Part shown: positions 37,420 to 49,000 of the stretch, piece after piece
Numbering within the stretch: position 1 is the first letter of the stretch
Layout: each line of letters starts with the position of its first letter
NCBI RefSeq assembly: GCF_003428625.2
Contig: NZ_QVQT02000005.1
Location: 1 to 64,000 of the forward strand
Direction of reading: 5' to 3'
Origin: Paracidobacterium acidisoli
Lineage (GTDB): Bacteria; Acidobacteriota; Terriglobia; Terriglobales; Acidobacteriaceae
DNA: 64,000 nucleotides
Made by a program: the position numbers and the translations under genes
Notes under the pieces: model-generated
Told to the model about the DNA's origin: nothing
Database searches by the model: none
Seen by the model: only the letters and a program-made list of their open reading frames with translations

Positions 37420-40400
37420 GCCATCCCGCCGGATACGGTCGTTGTCTTCTGTTGCCGTTCAAGAAATCCCGCCAGCGCGCCAATCGTCGGATACTGAAAG
37501 AAGCTCACCAGCGAAAGCTCCGGATCGATCTCACGCTTCAGCCGCTCATGTGCCTGCACAATCAGCAGTGAGTGCGCGCCCAGGTCGAAAAGATTGTCAT
37601 CGATGCTCACCCGATCGATCTTCAGCAGCTCGCAGAACACCCGAGCAATCGATCTCTGCATCGCTGTTCGCGGAGGAAGAATCGCCCGCTCCGCTGTTTG
37701 CCCGCTCTCTTCCGGCGCCGGCAGCGCGGCGCGATCGAGCTTCCCGTTTGGAGTCCTCGGAAATTCGCTCAGGAAAACAAATTTGGCCGGAACCATATAC
37801 TCAGGCAGCTCCTGCCGCAAAGCGGCTCGCAGCGCGGCAACAGAGGGCCGCTGCGGCTTCTGCCCGGCCGCCAGATACGCAACAAGCTGCCGGTCTCCAT
37901 CCGCATCGCGCAGCAGAACGACCGCGTCCCCGATCCCCGGCTGCCGGCGCAGAGCGGCTTCTATCTCGCCCGGCTCAATGCGATAACCGCGCAGCTTCAC
38001 CTGATGATCGAGCCTTCCTGAAAACTCCAGCGTTCCATCGCGCCGTCTGCGCACCAGGTCGCCCGTGCGGTACAGCCGTGCTCCAGGCACATCGCTGAAA
38101 GGATGCGGCACAAACTTCTCCGCCGTCAGCTCAGGCCGATGCAGATATCCATGTGCCAGCCCTTCGCCCCCGATCAGCAGCTCTCCGGCTACCCCGGCCG
38201 GCACCGGCTCACGCCGCGCATCCAGTACAAAGAACGACGTGTTTCGAATCGGCGGCCCAAGCGGAACTCTGCCGTCGTGAATCTCCCGCAGTTCGAGCAC
38301 GGAAGACCAGATCGTCGTCTCCGTCGGGCCGTACATATTCCATACGCTCCGCACCCGCTCGATCAGCTTCTGCGCCAGTCCTGCTTCGAGTGCCTCGCCG
38401 CCACACAGCACCTTCAGTCTGCGGTCGCCCTCCCATCCCGCAGCCAGAAGCAGTTGCCACGTCGCCGGAGTCGCCTGCATCACCGTTGCAGCGCTGTGCC
38501 GCATATCCGCCATCAGCCGTTCTGCGTTGCCCGGTTCCAGAGCAATGTGAACCTGTCCGCCCGCAAGCAGCGGCAGATACAGCTCAAGCCCGGCAATGTC
38601 GAATGAGATGGTCGTGACCGCCAGCAGTACATCGTGCTCCGTAAACCCAGGCTCGCGGCGCATGCTCTTCAGAAAATTCATCAGCGCAGAGTGCGGAATC
38701 TGCACGCCCTTGGGCCTTCCGGTCGAGCCCGAAGTGAAAATTACGTATGCGGGATCATTCGCAGTCACCCCGCTCTCGAGGTTGGGCAAAGCGCCGCTCT
38801 CTGCCGGAGCAAAGATCTCTTCGAGAGTGAGCACGCGGCCGTCATGCTCGGGAAGCTGCGCGCCGAGGCTGTTCTGCGTCAGAACCACGCGCGGTTTCGC
38901 GTCTTCCAGAATCTGTGCAATGCGCTGCTTTGGATAAACAGGATCGAGCGGCAGATACGCCGCGCCCGACTTGAGGATGCCCAGCAGGCCGGCCAGCAGA
39001 TGCGCCGATCGTTCGGCATAAAGCGCCACAAGCGATTCCGGTCCTGCTCCCGCGGCGCGCAGGCCCTGCGCTACTCGATTGGCCCGCTCATTCAGCTCGG
39101 CATAGGTCAGCGCTTCCGTTCCTGCCACCACCGCCATGCAATCCGGTGTTCTCTGCGCCTGCCGCTCGAAGTGCTGATGAAAGCAGAGTGCCTCATCTTC
39201 GGGTTCGAGGGTGCCGTTCCACTCTTCCAGAAGCTGCCGCCGCTCCTCCGTCGAAAGAAGCGGAATCTCATTGACCGTCTGCAATGGATCGGCAACCACC
39301 GCGCTCAGCACCGAGCGGAAGTGTCGCTGCAGCTGTTCCATGGTTTCGCGATCATACAGATGCGTGTTGTACTCGAAATCGATGTGCAGCTCGCCGTGCC
39401 GCGGCCATGCCTCGACCGTCAGATCATAGCGGGCCGTGCCGAAATCCATTTCGATCAGCCGGATCGTCAGCCCGCTCAGCTCCAGATCCTCAAGCGGAAA
39501 ATTCTGGAAGCTGAACATCGTCTGAAACAGCGGAGCATGATTCAGATCGCGCTCCGGACGCAGCGCCTGGACCAGACGCTCGAAGGGCACTTCCTGGTGG
39601 TCATACGCCTGCAGCGTCATCTCGCGGACCCTGCCCAGCAAATCCCGGAACGATGGATTGCCTTCAAATCCGGTGCGCAGAACCAGGTTATTGACGAAGA
39701 AGCCGATCAGGCCGTGAAACTCGCTGCGGCTGCGGTTCGCCGACGGCGATCCCACCACAACATCGGTCTGCCCGGTATAGCGGTACAGCAATGTCTTGAA
39801 GGCCGCGAGCATCACCATGAACAGCGTCACGCCCTCGCGCTGGCCGAACCGCTCCAGCTCCGCCATCCTCTCTGCGGGCAGCACCATGCGCACGCGATGC
39901 CCATCCGATGTCTCGTGCCGCGGCCGGGGATGATCGGCAGGGAACTGCACCACCGCAGGCGAGCCCGCGAGCTGCGCCTTCCAGTAAACAAGCTGCCGCT
40001 CCACCTCGCCGCCTTCGAGCCACCTCCGATGCCACTCCGCATAATCGGCATACTGCACCGGCAGCGGCGGCAGCGCCGCCTCGCGCTGCTCCATGCCCGC
40101 GCGATACAGCTCGGTAAACTCCTGCACGAAGACGCCCATCGACCACCCATCGGAGATGATGTGATGCATCACCAGCACCAGCACATGCGACTCCGGCGCC
40201 AGCGTCAGCAGCGCCGCGCGAAACAGTGGCCCGGTCTTCAGATCGAAGGGGCGTTTTCCGATCCGCGTAGCAGCCTCCAGCATCTCCTCTTCCTGCAGCT
40301 CAAATGGAATATGCCGCAGATCGATCCGTTCCATTCGCCATGCCGGGCCATCGTCGATCACCGCATAAGGAACGCCGTCCTTCTGCGCGAAGCAGGTGCG

Positions 40401-40787
40401 CAGCGCCTCGTGCCGCCGCACAATGCCCGACAGGCTGTCTTCGAGTACCGCCTCGTGGAGCGGTCCGGTAAGCTGCAGCGCCGCCGCCATGTTATAGGCG
40501 GGGTTTTCCGCGTCAAGCTGATGCAGAAACCACAGCCGCTGCTGCGAAAACGAAAGTGGCAGCGCCCGGGTGCGATCCACGCGCGGAATCCCCGCGCTGC
40601 CCGAGCGCGCCGCTTCACGCGAGATGCGCAGAAAGCTGAGAATCTCCTGCTTCCTGCCGGTCAGCTCCTCGCACAGCTCTGCCGTCAGCACGCCCTTCGG
40701 CGCGCTGCACTTCAGCGACTCGCCTTCGAGCGAAAGCATCACGCCTGCCACGCGCAGCTCACTCAGGAACTCGAGAGTCGACCTCAT
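37416..40787 (-). CDS. NRPS module: TubC-type docking, C, A (Gly-like), T
   Basis: ATG 40787 overlaps the upstream stop as ATGA and gives 1123 residues starting MRSTLEFLSELRVAGVML, the beginning of a TubC-type beta-hairpin docking domain. The open frame further upstream is not needed. Condensation domain: HHIISDGWS near 211. Adenylation domain: FTSGSTGRPKG near 690, FDIAGLELY, LCGGEAL and YGPTETTIW; hand alignment to GrsA gives the code D-I-L-Q-L-G-M-I-W-K, very near the common glycine code D-I-L-Q-L-G-L-I-W-K. T domain: LGAHSLL near 1072. No epimerase. It would condense a ketide from the AT-less PKS with glycine and pass it to the next PKS. Confidence 0.93.
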   Translation of the reverse strand: MRSTLEFLSELRVAGVMLSLEGESLKCSAPKGVLTAELCEELTGRKQEILSFLRISREAARSGSAGIPRVDRTRALPLSFSQQRLWFLHQLDAENPAYNMAAALQLTGPLHEAVLEDSLSGIVRRHEALRTCFAQKDGVPYAVIDDGPAWRMERIDLRHIPFELQEEEMLEAATRIGKRPFDLKTGPLFRAALLTLAPESHVLVLVMHHIISDGWSMGVFVQEFTELYRAGMEQREAALPPLPVQYADYAEWHRRWLEGGEVERQLVYWKAQLAGSPAVVQFPADHPRPRHETSDGHRVRMVLPAERMAELERFGQREGVTLFMVMLAAFKTLLYRYTGQTDVVVGSPSANRSRSEFHGLIGFFVNNLVLRTGFEGNPSFRDLLGRVREMTLQAYDHQEVPFERLVQALRPERDLNHAPLFQTMFSFQNFPLEDLELSGLTIRLIEMDFGTARYDLTVEAWPRHGELHIDFEYNTHLYDRETMEQLQRHFRSVLSAVVADPLQTVNEIPLLSTEERRQLLEEWNGTLEPEDEALCFHQHFERQAQRTPDCMAVVAGTEALTYAELNERANRVAQGLRAAGAGPESLVALYAERSAHLLAGLLGILKSGAAYLPLDPVYPKQRIAQILEDAKPRVVLTQNSLGAQLPEHDGRVLTLEEIFAPAESGALPNLESGVTANDPAYVIFTSGSTGRPKGVQIPHSALMNFLKSMRREPGFTEHDVLLAVTTISFDIAGLELYLPLLAGGQVHIALEPGNAERLMADMRHSAATVMQATPATWQLLLAAGWEGDRRLKVLCGGEALEAGLAQKLIERVRSVWNMYGPTETTIWSSVLELREIHDGRVPLGPPIRNTSFFVLDARREPVPAGVAGELLIGGEGLAHGYLHRPELTAEKFVPHPFSDVPGARLYRTGDLVRRRRDGTLEFSGRLDHQVKLRGYRIEPGEIEAALRRQPGIGDAVVLLRDADGDRQLVAYLAAGQKPQRPSVAALRAALRQELPEYMVPAKFVFLSEFPRTPNGKLDRAALPAPEESGQTAERAILPPRTAMQRSIARVFCELLKIDRVSIDDNLFDLGAHSLLIVQAHERLKREIDPELSLVSFFQYPTIGALAGFLERQQKTTTVSGGMA

Positions 40788-43027
40788 AGGCGAATCTCTT
40801 CCTGCTGCAGGCCGCCGCCTTCCGGCGCCATCGTCTCCTGCATCGTCCACAGGATCGTATCGAGCGCATCGGCCAAAGCCAGCACGGTCGCCTGCTCGAT
40901 CACCAGCCGCAGCGGAATCTCCTGTCCCAGCACCGCGCGCAGCCGGTTCTGCAGCGTGATCGCCATCAGCGAATCGAGCCCCAGGTCGGTCAGCGGCACA
41001 TCGAGGGGCGGTACCACGCCAGGCTGCAGTCCCAGCACCGCCGCCGACTCACGCTGAATAAACTCACGAATCAGCCTTTGCCGCTCTTCTCCCGACGCTG
41101 CCCGCAGCGATAAGAGAGCCGTCTCCCAGGCTCGGGCATCGAAAGATGCCTGTGCCGAGTCCTGCCCTCGCGCCGCGTGATCTTTCACTGCGGTCGCGCC
41201 CTCCGCGGCTTCTTCAAACCAGAACCGCTCATGCTGCCAGGCATAGCGCGGTAAAGAGACCACGCGTCCCTTCGCCGGCAATACCTTTGTCCAGTCGCAG
41301 CTTCTGCCGCTCACGTAGCGCGTTCCCGCATCGGCTGCGGAAGCGGCAATCTCCATCGACGAGGCCAGCGCAGTGCCCGCAGGCTGCGCGTATCCCACAT
41401 GTCCCCACTGCGCGTGGCCGCCGCTGCGCCCGGCGAAATAATCCTTCAGTCCGCTGCGAAGCTCTTCTTTTGTTTTCCCTGTGACCGCAAGCCGCCATTC
41501 GTAATGGCTGCGGCGCAGCGCCGCCGTCCGGCAAATCTCCTCGGCAGAGGCCTCTGTCCATGCAGAGGAGTCATCGAATGCCGCCGCCATCTGCCGCAGA
41601 GCCTTTTCGCTGCGTGCCGACAGCAGCAGAAGAAAATCCTGATCCGCAGAAGCCATCGCGTCTTTCGTCACTGCCAGTGCCGGAGCCTCTTCGAGAATCA
41701 CGTGCGCATTCGACCCGCTCATTCCGAATGAGCTCAGCCCGGCAAAGCGCGGACGCTCGCCGCGCGGCCACCATGCGCCCTCGCTCGCCGGAACCAGCCG
41801 CGTTCCCTCCAGAGAAATCTCCGGATTCAGCCGCTCAAAATGCAGGTTGCGCGGAATGCGCTCCTGCTGCAGACTCAGCGCGACCTTCATCAGTCCGGCC
41901 ATTCCCGCCGCAGCTTCCAGATGTCCGATATTCGTCTTCACCGCGCCCAGCATGCAGGGCGCAGCTCCTGCGGCCTCTCCATATACGGAGCACAGCGCGC
42001 CCACCTCAATCGGATCGCCAAGGGATGTGCCCGTTCCATGCGTCTCCACATACGTCACATCCGACGCACGCACCGCTCCGTTTTCGAGCGCCGCGCGCAT
42101 CACCGCCTCCTGTGCCGGTCCGCTCGGAGCGGTCAGCAAAGTCGACCGGCCGTCCTGATTCACCGCCGTGCCGCGAATCACCGCGTGGATACGGTCCTCA
42201 GCCGCCAGCGCGTCCGCCAGCCGCTTCAGTATCACCACGCCGCAGCCCTCGCCCGGCACAAACCCATCGGCGCGGCTGTCAAATACCTTGCATCTTCCAT
42301 CCGCAGCCAGCATGCCCCACTCCGCCGATGCGCTCGCTTCTTCGGGCGAGATCTTCAGATTGCTCGCGCCCGCAATCGCCACACTGCACTCGCGCAGCCG
42401 CAGGCTCTGGCAGGCAAGGTGCACTGCAGTCAGCGACGACGAGCACGCCGTATCGACCACCAGGCAAGGCCCATGCGCATTCAGCAGAAAAGCGATCCTG
42501 CCCGCGGCCATACTCTGCGCCGCGCCCGGTCCGGTTCTTGCGCCGGTCCGCTTCGCATGCTCGAGCTGGCTGCGCAGATAATCCTGATTGCAGAGCGCGA
42601 CAAAGACGCCCGCCCTGCTGCCCGAAAGCGCAATCGGAGGAATTCCGGCATCGGCCAGCGCCTCCCACGTCACCTCCAGCAGGAAGCGCTGCTGCGGGTC
42701 CATCTCCCGCGCCTCGACCGGAGAAATGTCGAAGAAGGCCGCATCGAACTGATCCGCATCGTCGCGCCAGCCGCCATAACGCGTGCGCTTCGCCAGCCTG
42801 TCTGTATCACTCCACCGTCCTGCGGGAATCTCACGGATCGCATCCACGCCCGCATCCAGCAGCTTCCGGAAGTCGTCAGGTGAGTTGACATGGCCGGGGA
42901 AACGGCAGGCCATGCCCACAATGGCGAGTGGTTCGGAGCCCGGCAGATCCGCATCCGGATTCTGCCGCGCCTGTCTCACGGCGAGCGCAAGCCGGACCGC
43001 CGACAGAGTCGGTCTGGATTCAGCCAT
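40784..43027 (-). CDS. AT-less PKS module: KS-ACP
   Basis: The 747-residue protein has a complete ketosynthase (Cys in DTACSSSL near 195, ETHGTGT, KTNIGHLE) and an ACP (LGLDSLMA near 685). The KS-to-AT linker is present (LLLLSARSEKALRQMAAAF), as is the post-AT linker (DWTKVLPAKGRVVSLPRYAW), with only a few tens of residues between them. The roughly 300-residue acyltransferase is therefore missing as if cut out. It also lacks KR, DH and ER, so its ketide would remain a beta-ketone if extended. It must be loaded in trans or act without extension. It ends in GGGLQQEEIRL, a tail shared with the KS-AT-KR-ACP protein. It overlaps the upstream PKS stop by 8 bases. Confidence 0.92.
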   Translation of the reverse strand: MAESRPTLSAVRLALAVRQARQNPDADLPGSEPLAIVGMACRFPGHVNSPDDFRKLLDAGVDAIREIPAGRWSDTDRLAKRTRYGGWRDDADQFDAAFFDISPVEAREMDPQQRFLLEVTWEALADAGIPPIALSGSRAGVFVALCNQDYLRSQLEHAKRTGARTGPGAAQSMAAGRIAFLLNAHGPCLVVDTACSSSLTAVHLACQSLRLRECSVAIAGASNLKISPEEASASAEWGMLAADGRCKVFDSRADGFVPGEGCGVVILKRLADALAAEDRIHAVIRGTAVNQDGRSTLLTAPSGPAQEAVMRAALENGAVRASDVTYVETHGTGTSLGDPIEVGALCSVYGEAAGAAPCMLGAVKTNIGHLEAAAGMAGLMKVALSLQQERIPRNLHFERLNPEISLEGTRLVPASEGAWWPRGERPRFAGLSSFGMSGSNAHVILEEAPALAVTKDAMASADQDFLLLLSARSEKALRQMAAAFDDSSAWTEASAEEICRTAALRRSHYEWRLAVTGKTKEELRSGLKDYFAGRSGGHAQWGHVGYAQPAGTALASSMEIAASAADAGTRYVSGRSCDWTKVLPAKGRVVSLPRYAWQHERFWFEEAAEGATAVKDHAARGQDSAQASFDARAWETALLSLRAASGEERQRLIREFIQRESAAVLGLQPGVVPPLDVPLTDLGLDSLMAITLQNRLRAVLGQEIPLRLVIEQATVLALADALDTILWTMQETMAPEGGGLQQEEIRL

Positions 43028-46000
43028 GCGACCCTCCGCTCATCGCCTTCTCCGGATGCATCAGCAGCGCCAGTGCCTCATCCTCCGAAAGCGCGGCAAC
43101 CGAGCGCAGTGCAGCATTTTCCGGCATCGTCTGCGATGCATCCGCCATCGCGTCAGCATGCGTCTTCAGACCTCTGCTGTTGTCCAGGCCCAGGCGCTGC
43201 AGAACCTGATCGGCCAGCTGCTTTACCGTTGGATAGTTAAAGACCGTTGTCGCCGGCAGCCGCAGCCCCAGCCCTGCATTCACGCGCCGCACAAACTCCA
43301 GCGCCATCAGCGAATCCACGCCCAGCGTCCCCAGCGGCCGTTCGCGCTCGATGCGCTCCGGTGCCAGCCGCAGCACGCGGCCCAGCTCCTGCTGCAGATG
43401 ATCCTCGAGTATCTCCCGTTGTTCCGCAGCCGTCTCCGCCGCAGCCAGCACATCCACAATCGAAGCCCGGCCTGTCTGAACTGTGTCTTCTCTTCGCACA
43501 AAGCTGTCGACCATACCGGCAAAGGCCGGAGGAATTCCATTGCCGGAGTGAAAGCGCGCAAAGATCTCCGGATCGAAGTTCATCGCAACCGCCTGCACCG
43601 GCCTGATCGCAAGCGCCTCGCGCAGAGCCTCCAGCGCCTCCTCGGGAGAAAACGCCATCATGCCCTGCAGCTCATATCCTTCCAGGCTTCGCGCCGTGCC
43701 TGCCTCCTGAATCAGCCCCGTATCTTTCCAGCCGCCCCAGTTAATGGAGATCGCCGGTGTGCCCTGTGCGCGCAGACGATGCGCGAACGCGTCCATAAAC
43801 GCATTGGCCGCTGCATAGCTGCCGTGACCGGCCTGCGGCAGAACCGCGGCAATCGACGAGAAGAGCACAAAAAACTCCAGCGCTTCATCCCGTGTCGCCT
43901 CGTGCAGATTCCACGTACCCGTCACCTTCGGTCCCATCACCGCATCGAAGCGCTCTGCGGTCAGGTCCATAATCAGCCCATCGTCAATCACCACCGCCGC
44001 GTGCAGAATGCCGCGCAGCGGCGGCATCTCTTCGCGAATGCGCTCTATCAGCTTCGCAACGGCATCTGCATCGAGCACATCGGTCCGGTCATGCACCACC
44101 TTCGCGCCGTGTCTTTCAATGCGCTCGATAATCGCCTGTGTCTCTGCAGAAGACGCCCGGCGCGAAGCCAGCACAATATGCCGCGCTCCGTTCCGCGCCA
44201 TCCACTCCGCCACCACCGACCCCACGCCACCCATGCCGCCTGTAATCAGGTATGTCGCGTCCGCCGCGAAAAGAGACCGCGCCCGCTCCGGCAGCACCTT
44301 CACGTCGCGCGTCATCTGCACCACGACCTTGCCGATCTGTTTCGCCTGCGCCAGAAAGCGAAAGGGAAGATCCGGCTCCGCCGCGCTGAAGCACTGCACC
44401 GGCAGCGGCTTCCACTCGCCCGCATCCAGATGACCGATCACCGTCCGCAGCATCGTCTCCATATAATTGGGACGCTCTTCCACCGCAGCGGCAAGATCGA
44501 CCGTATGGTACGAGATGTTTCTGCGGAAGACCTTCATGCCGATCCGTCGGTCGTCGTAAAGATCGCGCTTGCCGATCTCCACAAAACGTCCATAAGGAGC
44601 CAGCACATCGAGACTGCGTGAGAGAAACTCGCCTGTCAGCGAGTTAAGCACCACATCCACGCCGCGCCCACCCGTAATCTCCATCACGCCATCGGCAAAC
44701 TCCAGCGATCTCGACGGCAGCACATGCTCAACGCCGATGCTGTGCAGCCACGCATGCTTCTCCGGTGAGCTGGCCGTCGCAATGATCCGCGCTCCCAGCT
44801 TCTGTGCAATCTCCACACATGCCAGCCCTGTTCCTCCGGTAGCAGCGTGAATCAGCACCCACTCGCCGGCGCGCAGCCGCGCCAGCTCCACCAGCGCATG
44901 CCATGCAGTCAGAAAAGCCACCGGTGCCGCTGCCGCCTCTTCAAAGCTGAAGCTCTTTGGCTTGCGTGCCACCACCCGCTCCGGCACAACCACCTGCGAT
45001 GCGAGCATGCCGACCGTCGCCGTGTACGGCGTAATGGCAATGACTTCATCGCCCGGCTGAAATGCCGTTACCCCTTCGCCGATCTCGATAATCCGGCCTG
45101 CGCACTCCGTTCCCAGAGCCACCGGATCGCGCGGATCGACGCCCGGACACGTTCCCAGCGCCCGCGTCACATCCAGCAGATTCACCGCCGCCGCTGCGAC
45201 CTCAATCGCGACCTCTCCTCGTCCAGGCTTCTGTCTCTTCACTGCCCGCAGCGCAAGGTGATCGAGCGTTCCCGTCTGCTCGGTCTCGATGCGGTACTCC
45301 TGCTCCTGCCGCAGCGATACGCTCTGCTCAGTCACCGCAGCCGCGCAGCGGCCGAAACGTGCCGCATACTTCTTCTTCCCGCGCAGCGCCAGCTGCGCTT
45401 CCCGCTCATCGGAGAGAATCGCGCGCGCCAGCGCATCGATTTCACCCGCAGACGGCGATGCGCTCAGATCCGCCAGTACCGTCCGCAGCTCCGGATGCTC
45501 CCACGCAATCACCCTGCCGATTCCCCATGCAGGTGCCGCTGCAAGGCCCGGCGCCGCATCCTTCACAGCCTCCACGCTCACCGCGCCCTGCGTCACGGCC
45601 CACATGCGCGGAGGATTCTCCCATCCCGCCTTATGAATCGCCTGCACCACCGCCGGCAGATGATAACTCCCCATCGCCTGTGCCTTCAGAACCGATGCCA
45701 GGTCCGCTTCGTCTTCCTTCGCGGAGTCCAGCCCCCACAGGTGAATGACCGCTGCAGGCGCGCCAAAAAGCAGCGCAGCTTCCCGAAGCACACGCTCCGC
45801 GTCCGCGGCCGTTGTGGTCGCGGCCGCCTCTGCGATTGAAGCGCCTGCGCCATTTCCGTTCCCGCTGTGATGCTGCGGTGCCCGATATGCCTCGCCTTTG
45901 TGTATCAGCGTGCAGCGCACTCCCGCGGCAGCCAGCCGTTTCGCCAGCGTCTGGCCCGAGCCTCCGTCGTCCGTAAAAAGGATACAGTGACTATTACGAT

Positions 46001-49000
46001 TATCCTGGACTTTGCTTTCTTCCGTTACTTCCTGCCACGTCAGCTCAAAGAGCGAATCGGAAAACTCATTCTTCGCTCTCTGCGTAACGCGCTGCGCCGC
46101 CAGTCCGTCAATCGCCGCAATCACCGAGCCATCCCCGCGCAACAGGCGCAGATCGACGGCAAAGACCTTGCGCCGCTCGTCATACTCCGCCAGCCTTCCG
46201 TGGACAAAGACATCGCCCTCTGCCGGAGCCGCGCCAAAGACGCGCATGCTCTCCACCGCAACCGGCAGCCATGTATCGCCGGCCGCGGCGTGCCCGTTCA
46301 GCGGATTCAGATGCAGCATCGACTGAAAGCAGGAGTCCAGCATCGCCGGATGCAGCACATATCCTGAAGAGCCATTCGCGCGCACACGGCACAGCACCGC
46401 ATCACCGCGTTTCCAGCTCTCCGCAAGCAGCCGGAACGCAGGCCCATACTCCAGCCCGCGCCGCGCCATCTGCCGGTAATGCTCTTCCGCGCTGCCGTGC
46501 ACAGCGGCCTCTCGCAAAAACGCTGCAGGATCGATCGCCGCCGGAGCCTCCGCGTTCTCTGTCTTTCGCAGCCGCCCCTCCGAGTGCAGCGTCCAGCCAT
46601 GATTCGCCTGCGGCTCGCCGCTCCTGCTGCGAATCTCGAAGCGATAGCCGTCACCGCCTTCGCGCCGCAGCACCAATTGAAACTCCTGCGCTTCGCTCTC
46701 GGACAAATACGCCGCCGCAGTCAGCGAGATATCGCTCAGCGCGAAATCCTCACCCGGACGCTCCGCGCGCATCGCCTCCATCGCCAGCTCAAGATGCGCC
46801 GAAGTAGGCAGAAGCGCCGACCCCAGCACGCGATGATCGCCCAGCCAGGGATGCGTCGTCAGATCCACTTCGGCCTGCCATGCCACTACATCCGGATCGG
46901 CCGGCGATTCGAATCGCTGCTTCAGCATCGGACCATACAGGCTGCGCATCTTCTGCTGCGTCCGTCTGCGATCTGTCGATACCAGGTCCGGCCAGTAGCG
47001 TTCACGCTGAAAGGGATAATTCGGCAGCCGCACACACTGGCCGCCCGCGCCATAAAACCGATTCCAGTCCATGGCGCAGCCCGCTGTATATAAGGTTCCC
47101 AAAGCCGTCAGCATCGCAGTCTGCTCCTGCTGTCCGCGTCGCAGGCAGGGTACGATGACCGCCTCCGGATGCGATGCCTGCAGCGTGGCCGCACTGGCAG
47201 GCAGCAGAATCGGATGCGGACTCAGCTCGACAAAAATGTCATGCCCTTCATTGGCAAGCGTCTCAACGGCCTTCGCAAACAGTACCGGCTGCCGCAGATT
47301 CCGTACCCAGTAATCGGCCGTCATCTCTTCGCCGGACACAAACTGCGCCGTCACCGTGGAAAACATCGGCGTCGCCGCAGGCTGCGGAGCTACGTCATGC
47401 AGTTGTTCTCGCAGTGCGCCGAGAATCGGATCGACCTGGGAGCTGTGCGAAGCCACATCGACGTTGACGCGCCGCGCAAACACCTCACACCGCTCCAGCT
47501 CGGCCAGCAGCATATCGATCGTCGCTGCATCGCCGGAAAGAATCGTTGTGCGCGGGCTGTTGCTGGCCGCCACGGAGACAAGTCCGTTCGTCGTGCGCAG
47601 CAGCGGTTCCGCCTCACTGACGGAAAGCTCGACCGTCGCCATCGCGCCCGACCCGCGAATGCTTCGCATCAGGCGGCTGCGACGGCAGATCACCGCAGCG
47701 GCATCGTTCAGGCTGAGAATCCCGGCAATGTGGGCCGCAGCCACCTCGCCCATGCTGTGCCCCACCACCGCATCGGGCGTCACACCCCATGAGCGCCACA
47801 GCGCCGCCAGCGCCACGCTGATCGAGAACAGCGCAGGCTGCACAAAATCAATTTCCTCAAGATGGGTTGTGGTCTCAGCTCCGAGCAAACGCTCGATCAG
47901 CGACCATCCGGTCTCTGCGGCAATAGGCGTATCCAGCGCTTCAAGCGCCGCTCGAAACGCCGGCTCGCGCTCGTACAGCTCCCGCGCCATGCCCGCCCAC
48001 TGCGAGCCCTGCCCTGGCGCGACAAAAACGATGCGCCGTCTGCCTTTGCTCGCCGCGCCCTTTACCACCTCGGCGGCATTTTCGTGCCGCAGCGCCGCTT
48101 CGATGCCCGCTTCTACTGCCTGCCTGTCGCTGCCGGTGATCGCAGCGCGATATTCGTGATGCGTGCGCCGTTGGGCAGCCGTAAAGCAGATGTCCCGCAG
48201 TGCCGCGTCCCGGCCTTCGACGCGCAGATACGCAAGGTCCGCCTGCAGTACCGCATCCAGCGCCTCCGGAGTATGTGCCGAAGCCGTCAGCAGGTATGGC
48301 CTGTTCTCGTCGTCGTGCCGCTCCGGCACTTCGTCTTCTGTACCGCTCCACGCTTCCAGCACCGCGTGCGCATTCGTTCCCGTCAGGCCGAATGAGCTCA
48401 CTCCGGCAAGAATCGGACCTTCTGTCCCGCTCAGGTCAAGCGGCTCCGTCAGCACCCGCAGCGGCAGCGTATCCCAGTCAATCTTCGGATTCGGCGTCTC
48501 GCAGTGCAGGCTGCGCGGTACCAGTCTGTGCCGCAGCGCCAGCGCCGTCTTGATCAGTCCACCAATGCCTGCGGCCGATTCCGTATGTCCGATATTGCTC
48601 TTGAGCGAGCCGACGCCGCATGGCCTCTCCACACCCGCTGAAGCCAGTGCCTCGCCCAGCGCCTCCAGCTCCGTCGGATCGCCCACCCGGGTCCCTGTTC
48701 CGTGCGCCTCGATATAGCGCAGGTGCTTCGGATCGATGCCCGCATCCTTCCATGCCTGGCGCAGCATCTGTCCCTGTCCGGCCACGCTCGGCGTCATCAT
48801 CAGCCCGTTGGTGCGTCCATCGCTGTTGACCGCCGTGCCGCGAATCACCGCGTAGATCGGATCACCCGCGGCCTGGGCATCGCGCAGCCGCTTCAGCACC
48901 ACAACGCCCACGCCCTCGCTGCGTACAAAGCCATCCGCCGAGGCATCGCCGAACTTGCACCATCCATCGCGCGACAGCATCCCCGCCGGCGTAAAGAGCT

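Noticed and set aside
38634-41057. 807-residue + strand open frame
   Set aside because: Antisense shadow of the Gly-type NRPS and AT-less PKS; Arg/His/Leu-rich with no recognisable motif.
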